Source: Sphaerosporella brunnea
Taxonomy: Eukaryota; Ascomycota; Pezizomycetes; Pezizales; Pyronemataceae
Reading direction: 5' to 3'
Length of the DNA: 64,000 nucleotides
Assembly (NCBI GenBank): GCA_008704415.1
Contig: VXIS01000114.1
Location: 1-64,000, forward strand
This document shows positions 54,520-64,000 of the stretch, piece by piece. The position numbers were made by a program, and so were the translations under genes. The notes under the pieces are model-generated. The model worked only from the letters and a program-made list of their open reading frames with translations, searched no databases and was not told the origin of the DNA. Each line of letters starts with the position of its first letter. Within the stretch, counting starts at the first letter, position 1.

Positions 54520-55430
54520 GTGGATGCCTCGATCATCCCGCATCACTCAAGCTCCGGCGTTTCCTCCGACTTTTGGTGTTTGTCCACACTCTTCTCCTTC
54601 GGCGCAGCGGGGAACAAACGGAGGGGAACGAGATGGTAGACATGATGGCCAGGGGCGCAGCATCGTCTCCGACCAGAGCCCGAACGAAGCACCTCTGCGG
54701 CAGGCCAGCCTGGCCCACCTGAAGCGCAAGGCCTCGAAGGCTCGCAGCCGTGGCATCAGGCGGTTGATCCAACAGAGCATGAGCCTCCGCGCTTCGTACG
54801 CACTACGGAAGAAGATTGGTTTCCGACCGGCCCTCAAGAAAGAGAGAAAGGTGCTCCCATTCCGATACTATCAGCTCCACACCGGGCATGCGATCACGGC
54901 ACCGTATCTCAAGGAGAAGCTCCACAAGAGGGACTCCGACGAGAGTTGGTTTTGTCTATCGGGTAAGCGGCAGACCAGAGAGCATCTATTCAAGGAGTGT
55001 GACCAATGGCTTCTACAGATTCGTGCGCTTTGGCGCTCTGCGGAGAAAGTGCTGGGATGGAAGCACCGCGGCTGGAGATGGCGCTCTGTAGCGGAGCTGT
55101 TTCGGGAGGAAACGGCCACCCCGCATATCCTGCTGTTTCTGCGGGATACCAAGGTTGGACAATCCGTGGCGGAGGGAGATGAGTCATTGTCATCGTCCGA
55201 GTCTGGTGAGGTGTCAGAAGGGGGAGGCTGACCTGGCCCTGGTGGCCACGGCCTTTTATGTTGTTCGGGCCTGTTTCTTTATTCTGTTCTCTCTATTATT
55301 TTCCTTTCTGGTAGTTGGGTGGCCGCAGTTGAACCATGAGATAGTATCAATAAGGGGGCGGACAGGGTAAGGGTGGGGACGAGTGCGGGTCTGTCATGAT
55401 CGTTCGCGGTCGTATACGGACAATAAACAT
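54520..55430 (+). mobile_element. Decayed LINE 3'-end fragment (RNase H and zinc-knuckle remnants)
   Basis: The RNase H remnant TEGNEMVDMMARGAAS is read in one frame (about 54612-54665). The rest, from about 54710 to the stop at 55229-55231, is read in a neighbouring frame, so a frameshift is present. The zinc-knuckle is damaged (SWFCLSGKRQTREHLFKEC; the first Cys is replaced). The 3' UTR (ccgcagttgaaccatgagatag ... catgatcgttcgcggtcg) matches 38410-38520. Older and more decayed than the copy at 26781, and a different subfamily by 3' UTR. Confidence 0.82.
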
Positions 55431-55866
55431 GATTACAAACAAAGCGGGGAACAAACTGGGAAAACGGACCAGATATCGAAATAGAATCGGTTGTGGTATT
55501 GATATTAGACTTACCCTTGCCCTCAAAAGTCAAAGGTCAAACCTGGGCCCTATGTGGCGTTGTTTTCATCGTTAGGCAACTCGCCAATACTGCACCCAGG
55601 CGTTTGTAGCTCTACTCCGGTGCAACCATGACCCCAAAGAGTTTTATTCCTACCTTGATTTCGGTTTATATCTCAACAAATCCCCGTTTCTAGGGTTCGT
55701 CAGCCGGTCACAACAAATGCATGGCCAGCATGGACAATGTTTCATTCTTGCACTCGCCACCGTATGAACTTCTACGGCGGGGTATCCTGTGCTACCTAGA
55801 TATGGTTCTTGTGGTAGATAGCTTGCCTCACTCTGATATAATTCAATTACAGCAACATACGGAGCA
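55431..55866. other. Intergenic, no gene recognised
   Basis: 436 bp between the LINE 3' end and a MITE; nothing recognised. Confidence 0.4.
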
Positions 55867-55954
55867 TACCGTATTATCTCGGTACTAAGACAATGTGGCA
55901 AAGTCAGTGGGAAGTCACTCAGCCACATTGCCTTATTACCGGGACAATACGGTA
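55867..55954. mobile_element. Short MITE with TACCGTATTAT ends
   Basis: taccgtattatctcggtac at the left and an inverted counterpart ending gggacaatacggta at the right. The next interior segments (caatgtggc / gccacattg) also pair, giving a long imperfect hairpin of 88 bp. Flanking TA on both sides. The termini match those of the fold-back element at 58359-58602. Confidence 0.72.
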
Positions 55955-56128
55955 TGTAACGCTAGCTCTGGATGCTGAGCTAACTCGATGCATGTTTCTC
56001 ACTATCACAAAAGCATAACGCCGTGCCTTAATGACCCGCAACATTTATTACGTTTAAATGCTATACTTGAAACTCTCACAAGACCACGCGGCTCGCTTTA
56101 CAAACCAAAGACAAATTTCAGATCCCCA

Positions 56129-56965
56129 TTACTCTTTACTATCAGGCCAATGACCGTTCACGGGAATTGGAGCTCGCTCATATCTGGGACGATTCTCCAT
56201 CATCTTTTCAAGCCTGGGTTGCTCCTGCTTCGCCGCTTTCAAGAAGGTGTTGCCAGGCGGCTTCATCCCGCACTCCTGGGCAGCAAACTTCATCTTCTTA
56301 CCGACGCCAGAGTCATCCCATTCAGACCGCTTGACCACCACGACAGGAGGAGGTGGAGCATCCAGCACCGGCGCCTCATCGCCCTTCTTATCGTCCGAAG
56401 TCATCTCTTCCTTGTGCTCCACCTTCGGCCTCATATCAATCTGCGTGCCATCAGGATACACGTTGATCCAATTTGGCGGAAGCTCGACCTTTTCGTGTTC
56501 ATGCGGCCTCGGCAATCTGGGGATCTTATCCGGGCCCCCCTGGACTTCACGGCCGAGAGGGTTGGCGCGGCTTCGAGCGTTGAATAGGGATGCCGGGTTG
56601 ATGGGGTCCACGTTCTGGTCGGTCACGGTCAGGCCGGTGGTCGAGTCCATTGCCATCAGGTTGAACCTCATGGGAGGAGCCACAATCCCCATGTTGATAC
56701 GAGGGCCCACCCCTGCGAAGGTGAGCTCGGATCCCTCTGCCATCGTCGTGAAGCCTATCCCCATCTGCGAATCCATCGCTTCGACCGTGATCACTGGGTT
56801 TTCGGGGATCCCGGCAGCACCCATGGTTTCACGCTTGAGGTAGTCCCAACGGGGCACCATGGCGTTTTCGATCCCTGCGGGCTGCGCTTCGAAGGTTCGT
56901 TCGAGTGGCAGCGCATTGCAGCCAAGTTGAAGAAGAAGCAACGGGAGAGAATTGAGGTAATTCAT
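56129..56965 (-). CDS. Secreted protein of unknown function
   Basis: A single-exon ORF of 278 residues. MNYLNSLPLLLLQLGCNALP is a probable signal peptide with cleavage after the Cys-Asn-Ala region. The mature protein has no transmembrane helix and few cysteines. The N-terminal part is Met/Gly-rich with short phrases (MGIGFTTMAEG, GPRINMGIVAPPMRFNLMAMDS). A central basic/acidic linker (PRPHEHEKVELPPNWINVYPDG) is followed by a proline/valine tract (DAPPPPVVVVKRSEWDD). I do not recognise a family. It could be a lineage-specific secreted protein or effector candidate. The coding frame is supported by length, a good signal peptide and absence of a comparable ORF opposite; expression is unproven. 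Confidence 0.6.
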   Translation of the reverse strand: MNYLNSLPLLLLQLGCNALPLERTFEAQPAGIENAMVPRWDYLKRETMGAAGIPENPVITVEAMDSQMGIGFTTMAEGSELTFAGVGPRINMGIVAPPMRFNLMAMDSTTGLTVTDQNVDPINPASLFNARSRANPLGREVQGGPDKIPRLPRPHEHEKVELPPNWINVYPDGTQIDMRPKVEHKEEMTSDDKKGDEAPVLDAPPPPVVVVKRSEWDDSGVGKKMKFAAQECGMKPPGNTFLKAAKQEQPRLEKMMENRPRYERAPIPVNGHWPDSKE

Positions 56966-57949
56966 TCTGTAGGCTTGGGGTTTGTGATATGGAAAACGTG
57001 GGAGGGAGGATTTTAGTGGTTGGGGGAAGAGGCCATCTCTGGCTGTTTAAGAACTCATGAGCTCTTCATGGAGTGGAGAGGCCAGACTTGCCTGGACCTT
57101 TCGTGTTGCAGCGAAGCTTGGTCTTGTGGATGTTGATGAGGACAATTCACCCATAGTTTCAGGCTTCGTGCTGCGTTATCATGATATAAAGCTAACACTG
57201 CAGAGCGCTCTGGCCCGTGTCCCCGAATAGCAAAAGAGGATAACCACAGTCTAATAAAAAGAATTAGATGCCGCCTCCAACCAATATCCTCCCCCACATA
57301 CCTAGCTGTGCCCATGAAGCGCTATTATTAAAATGTTCTGGTGCACTGTTTCTGTGCCAGGCAAGTGAAAGGTGGACACTCGTATAAATAAATATCACCG
57401 AAAACCTTCCACGGACCTAGATGGCAAAAATAAGCAACGCTAGAGGAGAGGATCTCTTGGGCTACCTAGAGGCCGTAAGGCACCGAAATCGGCAATATTG
57501 AATTAAGGCCGTCCACGTGCTCTTAAGCTTAATCCAGCCTTCGCGGCAACGCGTTGTCACATCAAACTTTACCACCGGCTTCTCCCTTCGTGTTCTATAC
57601 AGCCGACCAATAATTCCCCTTGGCCAACAGGCCTAGCATCTTGGCCAAGAAATCGCCCCTTGATCAAGAGCATCACTGGGTGGGCAGTAGGGCCCAGTAT
57701 TGCATACCATCGTTACTAAAAATACTATATGTACGTTTATTATGCTTTTAGGAAACAATACAGAGTCTAACTCAAAACTACACCGAAAAAAAATAAACTC
57801 GCGCCGTGGACGAGTGATGAGCTATGATTTGGGCATATTTTTTTTACTTTCTTCGACGTAGCCGAACTAAATGCGAGCTCAACGAGGCCATCCTCCATCT
57901 CCACTAACTCCTCCTCAATCTCTACCGACTGAGCGTCTTCTACGATATT
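56966..57949. other. Gene-poor, AT-rich stretch
   Basis: About 1 kb without a recognisable gene, with several A/T runs around 57780-57850. May be decayed mobile-element sequence; the hAT transposase relic begins at its right end. Confidence 0.4.
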
Positions 57950-58190
57950 TCACCTGTGGGGGTTGCGAAAGGAGCGCTCCAGAATGCGCATGTTGATATG
58001 GATAGAGGATAGCTTGTCGGCCCTATTCCTCTTGTTATCATGAATGAGGTTGCGGGTAGAAAAAGGTTGCTCCGATGGTACGGAATTAGAGAGTGTGTGA
58101 AGGAGCTTGCCTGCAAGTGTGGCAAGGTCTCTTGCGAAGGGTATCATTTCATCCCAAAAGTTCAGTGTGTTATTCGCAAGCTCCCAGATA
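57950..58190 (-). pseudogene. Relic of an hAT transposase C-terminal dimerisation domain
   Basis: On the minus strand, NFWDEMIPFARDLATLAGK, then LLHTLSNSVPSEQPFSTRN, LIHDNKRNRADKLSS and IHINMRIL match the pattern of the hAT C-terminal dimerisation domain (conserved SxPSER.FS, NRL/NR.. and a terminal helix). Upstream of it a stop (ccaataagcccc) breaks the frame and no ZnF or catalytic region is visible. It is therefore a short fragment of an autonomous hAT element. Confidence 0.65.
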
Positions 58191-58358
58191 CGGCTTTGTC
58201 GACGAAATGGGGCTTATTGGCTGCGGTGTTTCGTCCCCAAGTTGCTCGTAAACAGAGGTTCAAGGTCACGTTTACCTTTGAGCCTTGCGGCGGGTCACGA
58301 ATTTCAAAATTTCCGAGAAACTCGGCGTTAGGATAGCAAGGCATTTCAGGTCGCCTGG

Positions 58359-58602
58359 TACCGTATTATTCCGGTACGATGGGAATCGCCGGCGCCGAAG
58401 TCAATCTTTTCTAAGTAGCAAACGTACTATGTATGGAAACATGACACCGCCGGCGAATCTTATGTGACGGTGACAACACTATCTAAGGAGGCTTGGCCAT
58501 CAATCAAGGTTCGGTGTCATGTTTCCATACATAGTACGTTTGCTACTTAGAAAAGATTGACTTCGGCGCCGGCGATTCCCATCGTACCGGAATAATACGG
58601 TA
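58359..58602. mobile_element. Fold-back element with two identical 91-bp arms
   Basis: 58359-58449 and 58512-58602 are exact reverse complements over 91 bp, starting and ending with TA, with a 62-bp loop (58450-58511). The outer ends taccgtattattccggtac match the MITE at 55867-55954. TA flanks suggest a Tc1/mariner/pogo-type target duplication. No coding capacity. Complete identity of the arms implies a young element or one kept identical by conversion. Confidence 0.85.
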
Positions 58603-60800
58603 GTTGATGGTGTATGGAATGCCGGTGCCAGTGTGGGCACAGGACTCAGTCTTTATATCAACATTTTCTCCCCTTCCAGACGCTTCCAGGACCGACCTCC
58701 CAGACCCGTCTCACTCAAACAAAAGTTTTATACCTCTCCGCTATATTTTACAGTGTAACCTTGCCTTAAGTTAAGAATTTTACCCGACACGTATGCAATC
58801 GAACCGTAATTATCGACCCTAGTGGGCAGGATGCCCTCCCGACCAAGTTCTGATCTAAGGCCATCCTCCTGACCAACCGAAGAGAAAAAAAACTTTGTGG
58901 GAGGATGCCTGCTCTGATACTAAGCCGAACCCCGGCAACTCAGAAAATATTCCGATCCTTCTCGCCCGCCCAGTACGTCGTACCCTCACAAATCGCCAGT
59001 GTCACCTTTCTCCAGTCGCTCTTTCTGGGTTTGGGGAATGGCATTTGGAGTGAAGGAGTGCAGTGTCCGGTTTCAGACCGCCGCCACCCGCCTGTTAGTC
59101 TCATCATGGAACGGCTCGATACTGAGTGATATACAGCCTTGCTTGTTTTCTCTGTACGGTTTATACCTCACCTTAAGGCATCCCGCCTACTAGTGCTCCT
59201 TCCTTCGTGCCGCCACAAGCCAGCGGATGCTGGCCAACTTACAAGGTACTTATGTACCTACAAAAGGTCACGTCTCTCGTGAGACCCATCACTAGGCTCA
59301 CCCATGCAGTCAAGGATGCCAATGTGAGGACAATCGAACTCGACAAGGCATCTCAGCCCACGCTTTGTCAGACTTACTGGGTCCTATCCGGTTCGGAGGC
59401 AAAGTGTGTATGTTGACTTGTCATCACGTCATGTTCAACTCGATGTGCCAAATGATGAGAGAAAGCGGCGTATCCCGCGCAGTGGCGGAAGTGCTGAATA
59501 CAGCAGCATGGCACTAATTGTACGGAAAGAGATTGTACAAGGAGGATGGTGGGCCGATGGATCCTTCATTATAAGACTTTAGGGCGTTGCTGCTGTAGGT
59601 ATTCGGCACTTTCTCCACTGCGAGGGATAGGCCTTCGTTCAGGAAATGCCTATCATACCAGGAAGCTTTGAAGCCGAAGCTAAGTCTCCCCCGACCGATG
59701 TGGAGGCAGGCCTGTACACGGGCTGGACCAAACAAAAGCAAAGCTCGAGATTGGTATTACATGAGCCATACTCCAATTGGATCTGTGCAGTTCGATTCAA
59801 GCGGCATTGGAACCGTTGGCCAGAAAGGATGGGCCAAAACAGTTGACTGTACTCTACTCTACTCGGGTGGAACGGAGTCACCAGAGTTCGGTTGTCGTTA
59901 AGGACAGCAACAAAAACAATTATATATTTCTTGCGGGCTCACACCACCTGCCGTGAAACATGTAGTAGGTATACCCTAGAGCGACGAGTGCCACGTGCTG
60001 GATGAGAAGAAATGAAAGAGAACAAGTTGTTGTTGTAAGGATCAGTGATCTCAATAGGATGCCGTCCGAGGTTGGGCCGGCCGGCTTAGTAGATGATTCC
60101 GAGGTCACGGCCCGAGGTCGACCTAAAAAGCCAGAAAATCTATGGGCAACGCAGCAGAGTTGTAAGGAGCCTCAGCCTACAATCAATGAACACAAGAAGA
60201 TAATGGCGTCGAGACTCAGTCTTGCTGCATAAAATTTGATTCAGAGAGTTCTCATCACGGCATGCATATTAGTTAAACTCCACAGTATGTAAGCCGGGAA
60301 TCATCATCGATTTTGTGGTAATGGGTTAGACTGCCTCTTCATGACCCAGCCCAGTCGGACTGAAGGGCTTTCAGCCAAAAAGCCCATGACACAGCTCGTG
60401 AGCGGGGCCGGATATTGAGAACACTGGGGAACCCTAAGCTTGCTTCGCCGCTACAACGGGGCGCTCCTGGCCACAGTACTCAATCCTGTGGCCTAACAAC
60501 TGGTTCAGTCTCTCTTCCTTCCAGATTTTTTTCTTCAATCTCATGCTCCTTCAGAACAAAGACAGTATCACTGATGGCCCGCCTGGACCATGTCGGGGTT
60601 CTGGATCGCCTAAATGCAGACACGCGACAATTCATCCAGTTCGCCAAATTGTAAGAACATAGAACACAATGGACAAACCTTACCAGCAGCTCGACCTGAA
60701 CGCGGTAACTGCAAGCTATTCGGCATCAAGTTCCGAGACTGCTGCTCCCGGTGCTGCCGGCTCCGACTCCAAGCCGGGACCAGCGAATAGCTAGCGTTGT
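58603..60800. other. 2.2-kb intergenic region, no gene recognised
   Basis: No ORF above 80 codons with recognisable features, no tRNA-like structure. Composition is mixed. Confidence 0.4.
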
Positions 60801-60835
60801 CAATATATAGCCAGTGGGCTGGACTGTTGGCTGTA

Positions 60836-60853
60836 GGGCTTTTATAAAAGCCC
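60836..60853. repeat. Perfect 18-bp palindrome
   Basis: gggcttttataaaagccc. A second, similar ataaaagcc lies 20 bp downstream. Surroundings are rich in ggctgg/ccagcc, resembling subterminal parts of the hAT element at 6772-7321, but no hAT end is evident. Confidence 0.6.
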
Positions 60854-61256
60854 GACCTAGGCTTTTTAGGCCTCATAAAAGCCAGGCTGGCTGATACAAT
60901 ATAGGTAGAGCACTATTGTAGAGCTGGGGAAACGGGTAAGCATGGTTGCTTCACGAGAGATCGCTTGCTTTGTCACAGCCTGGGCTGAACTGAACCGGCT
61001 GCTGGCGTTTCGGTTTCGCCCGCGCTTACAATGAAACCGAAACGCAAGCGCTGGCCGCTCAGCCTGGTGCAACAGCCAATTAAGCACACGCGGGAGATCT
61101 CCCCCCTCATGCACTCGAAGCACGCTGGACCGAGCGTCGAACTGGCCCCGGTGCAATCGACGCCGGACGCACAAGAGACGACACACCCCCTCCCCCCGAG
61201 GGAACTGAGGAGGGGTGGAAGAAGGTCGAGAAAAAGAAACGGAAGCGGCCCGCAGG

Positions 61257-61678
61257 TGGCCCGCAAGCTGTGAAACAAAGATGCAAACAAGGGCAGCACC
61301 CCGTCCTGAGCCCAAGGGGCTCGACGCGGGGGTGTGAGCGTCAACGTCTACATAGGCGGAGGCGATGTCTAACTACACCAAGCCGCACCAGGCCCGTAAG
61401 CTCAAGAAGGGAAGAGGCGAAGGATAAGGAGAAGGAGAAGGAGGAGCAGCAGGCTCCTGGCGCGAGTTTGTGAACAAGGGACCACTCTTTTCCTTAGTTC
61501 TTCAGAAGTCATTTCTGTTATCTAGCCAGTGATCTTTCCTTGGATGGGGTGAAGCACCGCAGGCCTCAACAGTGGGCTTTGTGCCCGGAGGTAGCACAGT
61601 TCCTTCCAGTTATTATATATACCATGATCGCACGGGTTCGAATGCAATATGATTAAAAAAAAAAAAAAAAAAAAAAAA
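61257..61678 (+). mobile_element. LINE-type 3' tail with poly(A), 5' extent uncertain
   Basis: The end aatgcaatatgattaaaa (61641-61658 and following A run to 61678) matches the 3' end of the LINE at 27724-27741. The upstream part is Lys/Arg/Glu-rich when translated, without a clear ORF. 5' limit is a guess. No target duplication was found by eye. Confidence 0.55.
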
Positions 61679-61869
61679 GCTACTTTGTGGCTGGCTGCTT
61701 AAGTGAGTCGGCCGCTAGGGTTAGGAGGGCTACTGACAACAATGCCGGCGACAGGCCAGGCTTCTGCTGGAACCGTCACTACCGATCCTACTGACGGGGG
61801 TCAAAAAAGAGGCCGCTCACATCACATATCTACCTCTAAGGAGCAAAGAGATTTATGGTCTGTACATTA
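61679..61869. other. Short unassigned segment
   Basis: Unassigned sequence between the LINE tail and the hAT end. An ATG-initiated stretch at 61742 is too short to call. Confidence 0.3.
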
Positions 61870-62006
61870 ATTGAAATTGTACTTGAGAAGCAGCCCGCCA
61901 GCCCGCTCGTCAATGTCTGTAGCTCGAACAGCCCGCCCATCTTTTTCAGCAGCACAAACAGCCCAATTGCAGTCCAACGGGCCGGCTGGCTACTAGGAAC
62001 ACTACC
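61870..62006. mobile_element. hAT right-end fragment next to NOP1
   Basis: gggccggctggctactaggaacact near 61979-62003 closely matches the right end of the hAT element at 6772-7321 (cggctggctattaggaacactg). It is preceded by agcagcccgccagcccgc and further cagcccgcc subterminal repeats. The last base (A instead of G after aacact) is mutated, and no left end is found nearby. It lies a few bases beyond the NOP1 stop codon. Confidence 0.65.
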
Positions 62007-62009
62007 TGC

Positions 62010-63184
62010 TTACGACTGCGACCGAAGGTACTTTCCGACAACAATACAGTGGTCTCGCTCAAAAGGCTCTGTTCGTGTTGTCAGCATGTTGCGCGTGTTG
62101 TATTTGAGATAAAGAAACATACCAAGTGTCAGCTGTTCGCTGGGTTTGATCCTCTCTTCCCTCATCTTCTTGACCTCACTCACGAACACGGCCTCAGCAG
62201 GAGCGGTCGAGTCGATACAGTTGGCCTTGATAGACACGAGAACACCACCCTGATCCTTCAAGAAGAGATGGCAATTCAAGCCAACGATACGCGCCTGATC
62301 GGGCTGGGCAACGTCGGCAAAGACGACATCAACCATTCCGACCAACATACGGTACTTCATGGGGTGACGAGCGTCCTCGATGATTGGGATGACGTTCGTC
62401 CGCTTCTTGGCCATGTTGATAAGATCACGGCCAGAGCGGTGAGAGAACTCGACGGCGTAAACGTTTCCGGTAGGACCGACGATATCCGCGACGTGAGAGA
62501 CCGAGGTACCAGAGGCAGCACCGAGGTATAGAACCTTCGCGCCAGGCTTGATGTAAATGTTGTCCAGGCCACCCAGAATACCGGCGGCAATCTTGGACCG
62601 GAAAGGGTTCCAGACACGGTACTCAATCTTGGTCGCAACGGGCTGTCCGTTCTCATCGGTGCCTGAGGCAGGGGAATCGACTGCGATGCGCTTCTCACCG
62701 TAGACAGACTCGCCGGGAGTCAAGTTGCGGGTCACCAACATGTCCTCCTTGGCACGAGCAATGAAGACACCCTCGTGGCGATGCTTCTCGACAATCACCT
62801 TCGCGCCTCCCCTCGCGCCGCCCCTTGCGCCTCCACTAGCACCTCCACGGCCGCCACCACGTCCTCCACCACGTCCGCCGCGAGCAGGGGCTCCACCACG
62901 TCCACCTGTTGCAGTGTTAGCATCCTGCAAGTTTCGGGTTCTAGTAAGAAATCCTCAAGAAGCTCCAGATCCACCAAGCGAAGGCCATTCGCGTTTAGCA
63001 GGAATGCGATCGCGGTCGCAGGAGGAGTCCAGCGCCCATTGAGGTTTCAAAAGAGTCAATACATACCACGTCCACCTGCACCTCCACGGGCACCGCCTCT
63101 GCCACCTCGAGGCGTGAATCCTCCACGACCGGAGGCACCTCCACCACGTCCGCCACGAGCACCACCTCTCGGAGTGAAAGCCAT
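62010..63184 (-). CDS. NOP1: Fibrillarin (box C/D snoRNA 2'-O-methyltransferase)
   Basis: The nucleolar methyltransferase of box C/D snoRNPs; also methylates a glutamine of histone H2A. Exons 63184-63067, 62905-62123 and 62068-62010 encode 319 residues. The N-terminal ~85 residues form the GAR domain (repeated RGGRGG, GGARGG), split by the first intron. Methyltransferase motifs: [67 protein letters not shown] (AdoMet binding), [35 protein letters not shown] and the end [19 protein letters not shown]. The last intron splits LTL/EPF. It is divergent from RPL17 with ~400 bp between start codons. The 3' UTR begins next to an hAT end. Confidence 0.96.
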
Positions 63185-63589
63185 TGATATAGTTTTGCGA
63201 CCGAAAAATGAACAGTCAACAACGGAACTGCTGACGAGTGGGTAAGAGTTGGGTGGTGAATTGCTTGTTGGTCGCGGGAAGAGAAGTGGCTGCTGGGTCC
63301 ACTGTAACTTTTTTTTGAGCAGAGATTTCGGGCGTCTGCAGGGTAAATGAGCTTCCAGCTCGCGTCTGGTTTAGTGCGCAGACGCTGTTGGTGGCTTGGC
63401 GGTGATGGACGTGATGTTGCAAGCCCTAAGCCCTCTCCGCTAGCTCAAAACGCAGTCTCGCTAAATCCCACACAACCCACCGAGCCTGGAAGAATCACAC
63501 ACGCAGAATTCCCGGAAATCGCCAGACGACGAACCACTAACGACCGCCCCCGAACGCAGCAAAATCCATCGCCGACAACACAAAACACG
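63185..63589. promoter_or_regulatory. Divergent upstream region of NOP1 and RPL17
   Basis: About 405 bp separate the start codons of fibrillarin and ribosomal protein uL22, two growth-regulated genes. Co-regulation through a shared promoter is inferred from geometry; no specific motif was identified. Confidence 0.5.
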
Positions 63590-64000
63590 ATGGTTAGTCA
63601 AACCTATCTCTCGCTGCCGCCCGCCCGACCGATTTCCTACTTTTCCACGGCTCGCAAATCTCGAAATATCTCGCGTCGAAGTTCCGCCCATCGAAACTAC
63701 ATCCTCGCCGAAAATCGAGATTTGGGAGTTGTGGATGGGATGGAAGCTTTGGGGCGGCAGGACTGCGAGTGACGATCGAACGGAGCGCGATGTGTGGAAA
63801 TAGAGATTGGGACTTGGGGCTGATTGGGATTTTCGTCGACAGGTCCGCTACGCAGCCAACCCCGCCAACGATGCCAAGTCGGCGAAGAGCCGTGGCTCTT
63901 TCCTCCGTGTCTCTTTCAAGAACACTCGTGAGGCTGCTCAGGCCATCTCTGGCATGAAGCTCACTCGTGCCCTCACCTTCTTGGAGAACGTCAAGGAGCA
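63590..64000 (+). CDS. RPL17: 60S ribosomal protein uL22 (RPL17), 5' part
   Basis: The gene starts with an exon that is only the initiator ATG (63590-63592), followed by a 250-nt intron (63593-63842, GTTAGT ... GACAG). The second exon begins [27 protein letters not shown] and continues [24 protein letters not shown] to the window edge. This is the N-terminal half of uL22 (RPL17), a protein lining the ribosomal exit tunnel. The start-codon-only first exon is a pattern known from ribosomal protein genes. The rest lies outside the window. Confidence 0.95.

Noticed and set aside
60801..60910. Possible additional hAT end around the 18-bp palindrome
   Set aside because: GGCTGG/CCAGCC repeats resemble hAT subterminal DNA, but no CAGTG terminus or 8-bp duplication could be found.
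63593..63842. Possible C/D snoRNA in the RPL17 intron (gtgacga and a later ctga)
   Set aside because: The C box differs from RUGAUGA and no terminal stem brings the two boxes together.
1..64000. CRISPR array, operons or other prokaryotic features
   Set aside because: Spliced genes, eukaryotic tRNA introns and fungal families show that this is nuclear eukaryotic DNA; no spaced direct-repeat array is present.

Overview
The window is eukaryotic and reads as the genome of a filamentous ascomycete (Pezizomycotina). Most genes carry one to seven short introns (about 50-120 nt) with GT..AG borders and CTAAC-like branch points. Gene content is typically fungal: a fungal-type sugar transporter, a GH71 alpha-1,3-glucanase, an AA9 LPMO, a secreted intradiol dioxygenase, Rad2, a KMT6/EZH2 homologue and fibrillarin. 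I cannot name the genus from sequence alone.

Layout. 1-12.5 kb: an eight-exon MFS sugar transporter (1672-3965), an intron-containing tRNA-Ser(UGA), then a gene-poor stretch with a small ORF split by a non-autonomous hAT element that has a perfect 8-bp target duplication, a palindromic MITE, and a gene for an IRG-like (interferon-inducible-GTPase-like) protein. 12.5-26.5 kb: a membrane-anchored pseudo-aspartyl protease, tRNA-Val(AAC), the H3K27 methyltransferase KMT6, divergent RAD2, and convergent WDR6/Rtt10. 26.7-28 kb: a 5'-truncated LINE with a 15-bp target duplication and a second identical tRNA-Val. 28.8-42.3 kb: a GPI-anchored kelch-type protein, malonyl-CoA-synthetase-like ligase, BolA protein, RPS2 (uS5), a tRNA-derived relic and LINE fragment, NPT1 and a DUF1308 protein. 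43-48 kb: three secreted enzymes on the + strand (intradiol dioxygenase, GH71, AA9). 48-57 kb: tRNA-Val(UAC), an acetoacetate-decarboxylase-like protein, mitochondrial EF-G (MEF1), another LINE 3' end, and a secreted protein of unknown function. 57-62 kb: a gene-poor stretch holding an hAT transposase C-terminal relic, a fold-back element with two identical 91-bp arms, a LINE-type tail and an hAT end. 62-64 kb: fibrillarin (NOP1) and the divergent start of RPL17 (uL22), which runs off the window.

Housekeeping genes (RPS2, RPL17, NOP1, MEF1, NPT1, Rtt10, RAD2) form the backbone. Mobile elements of at least four kinds (LINE, hAT, TA-flanked palindromic MITEs, tRNA-derived relic) sit in the gaps. 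The most unusual items are the IRG-like GTPase with its duplicated promoter block, the hAT insertion into an ORF, and the perfect fold-back element. Spliced coordinates are my own reading of splice sites. For every gene where full exon coordinates are given, exon lengths sum to a multiple of three.
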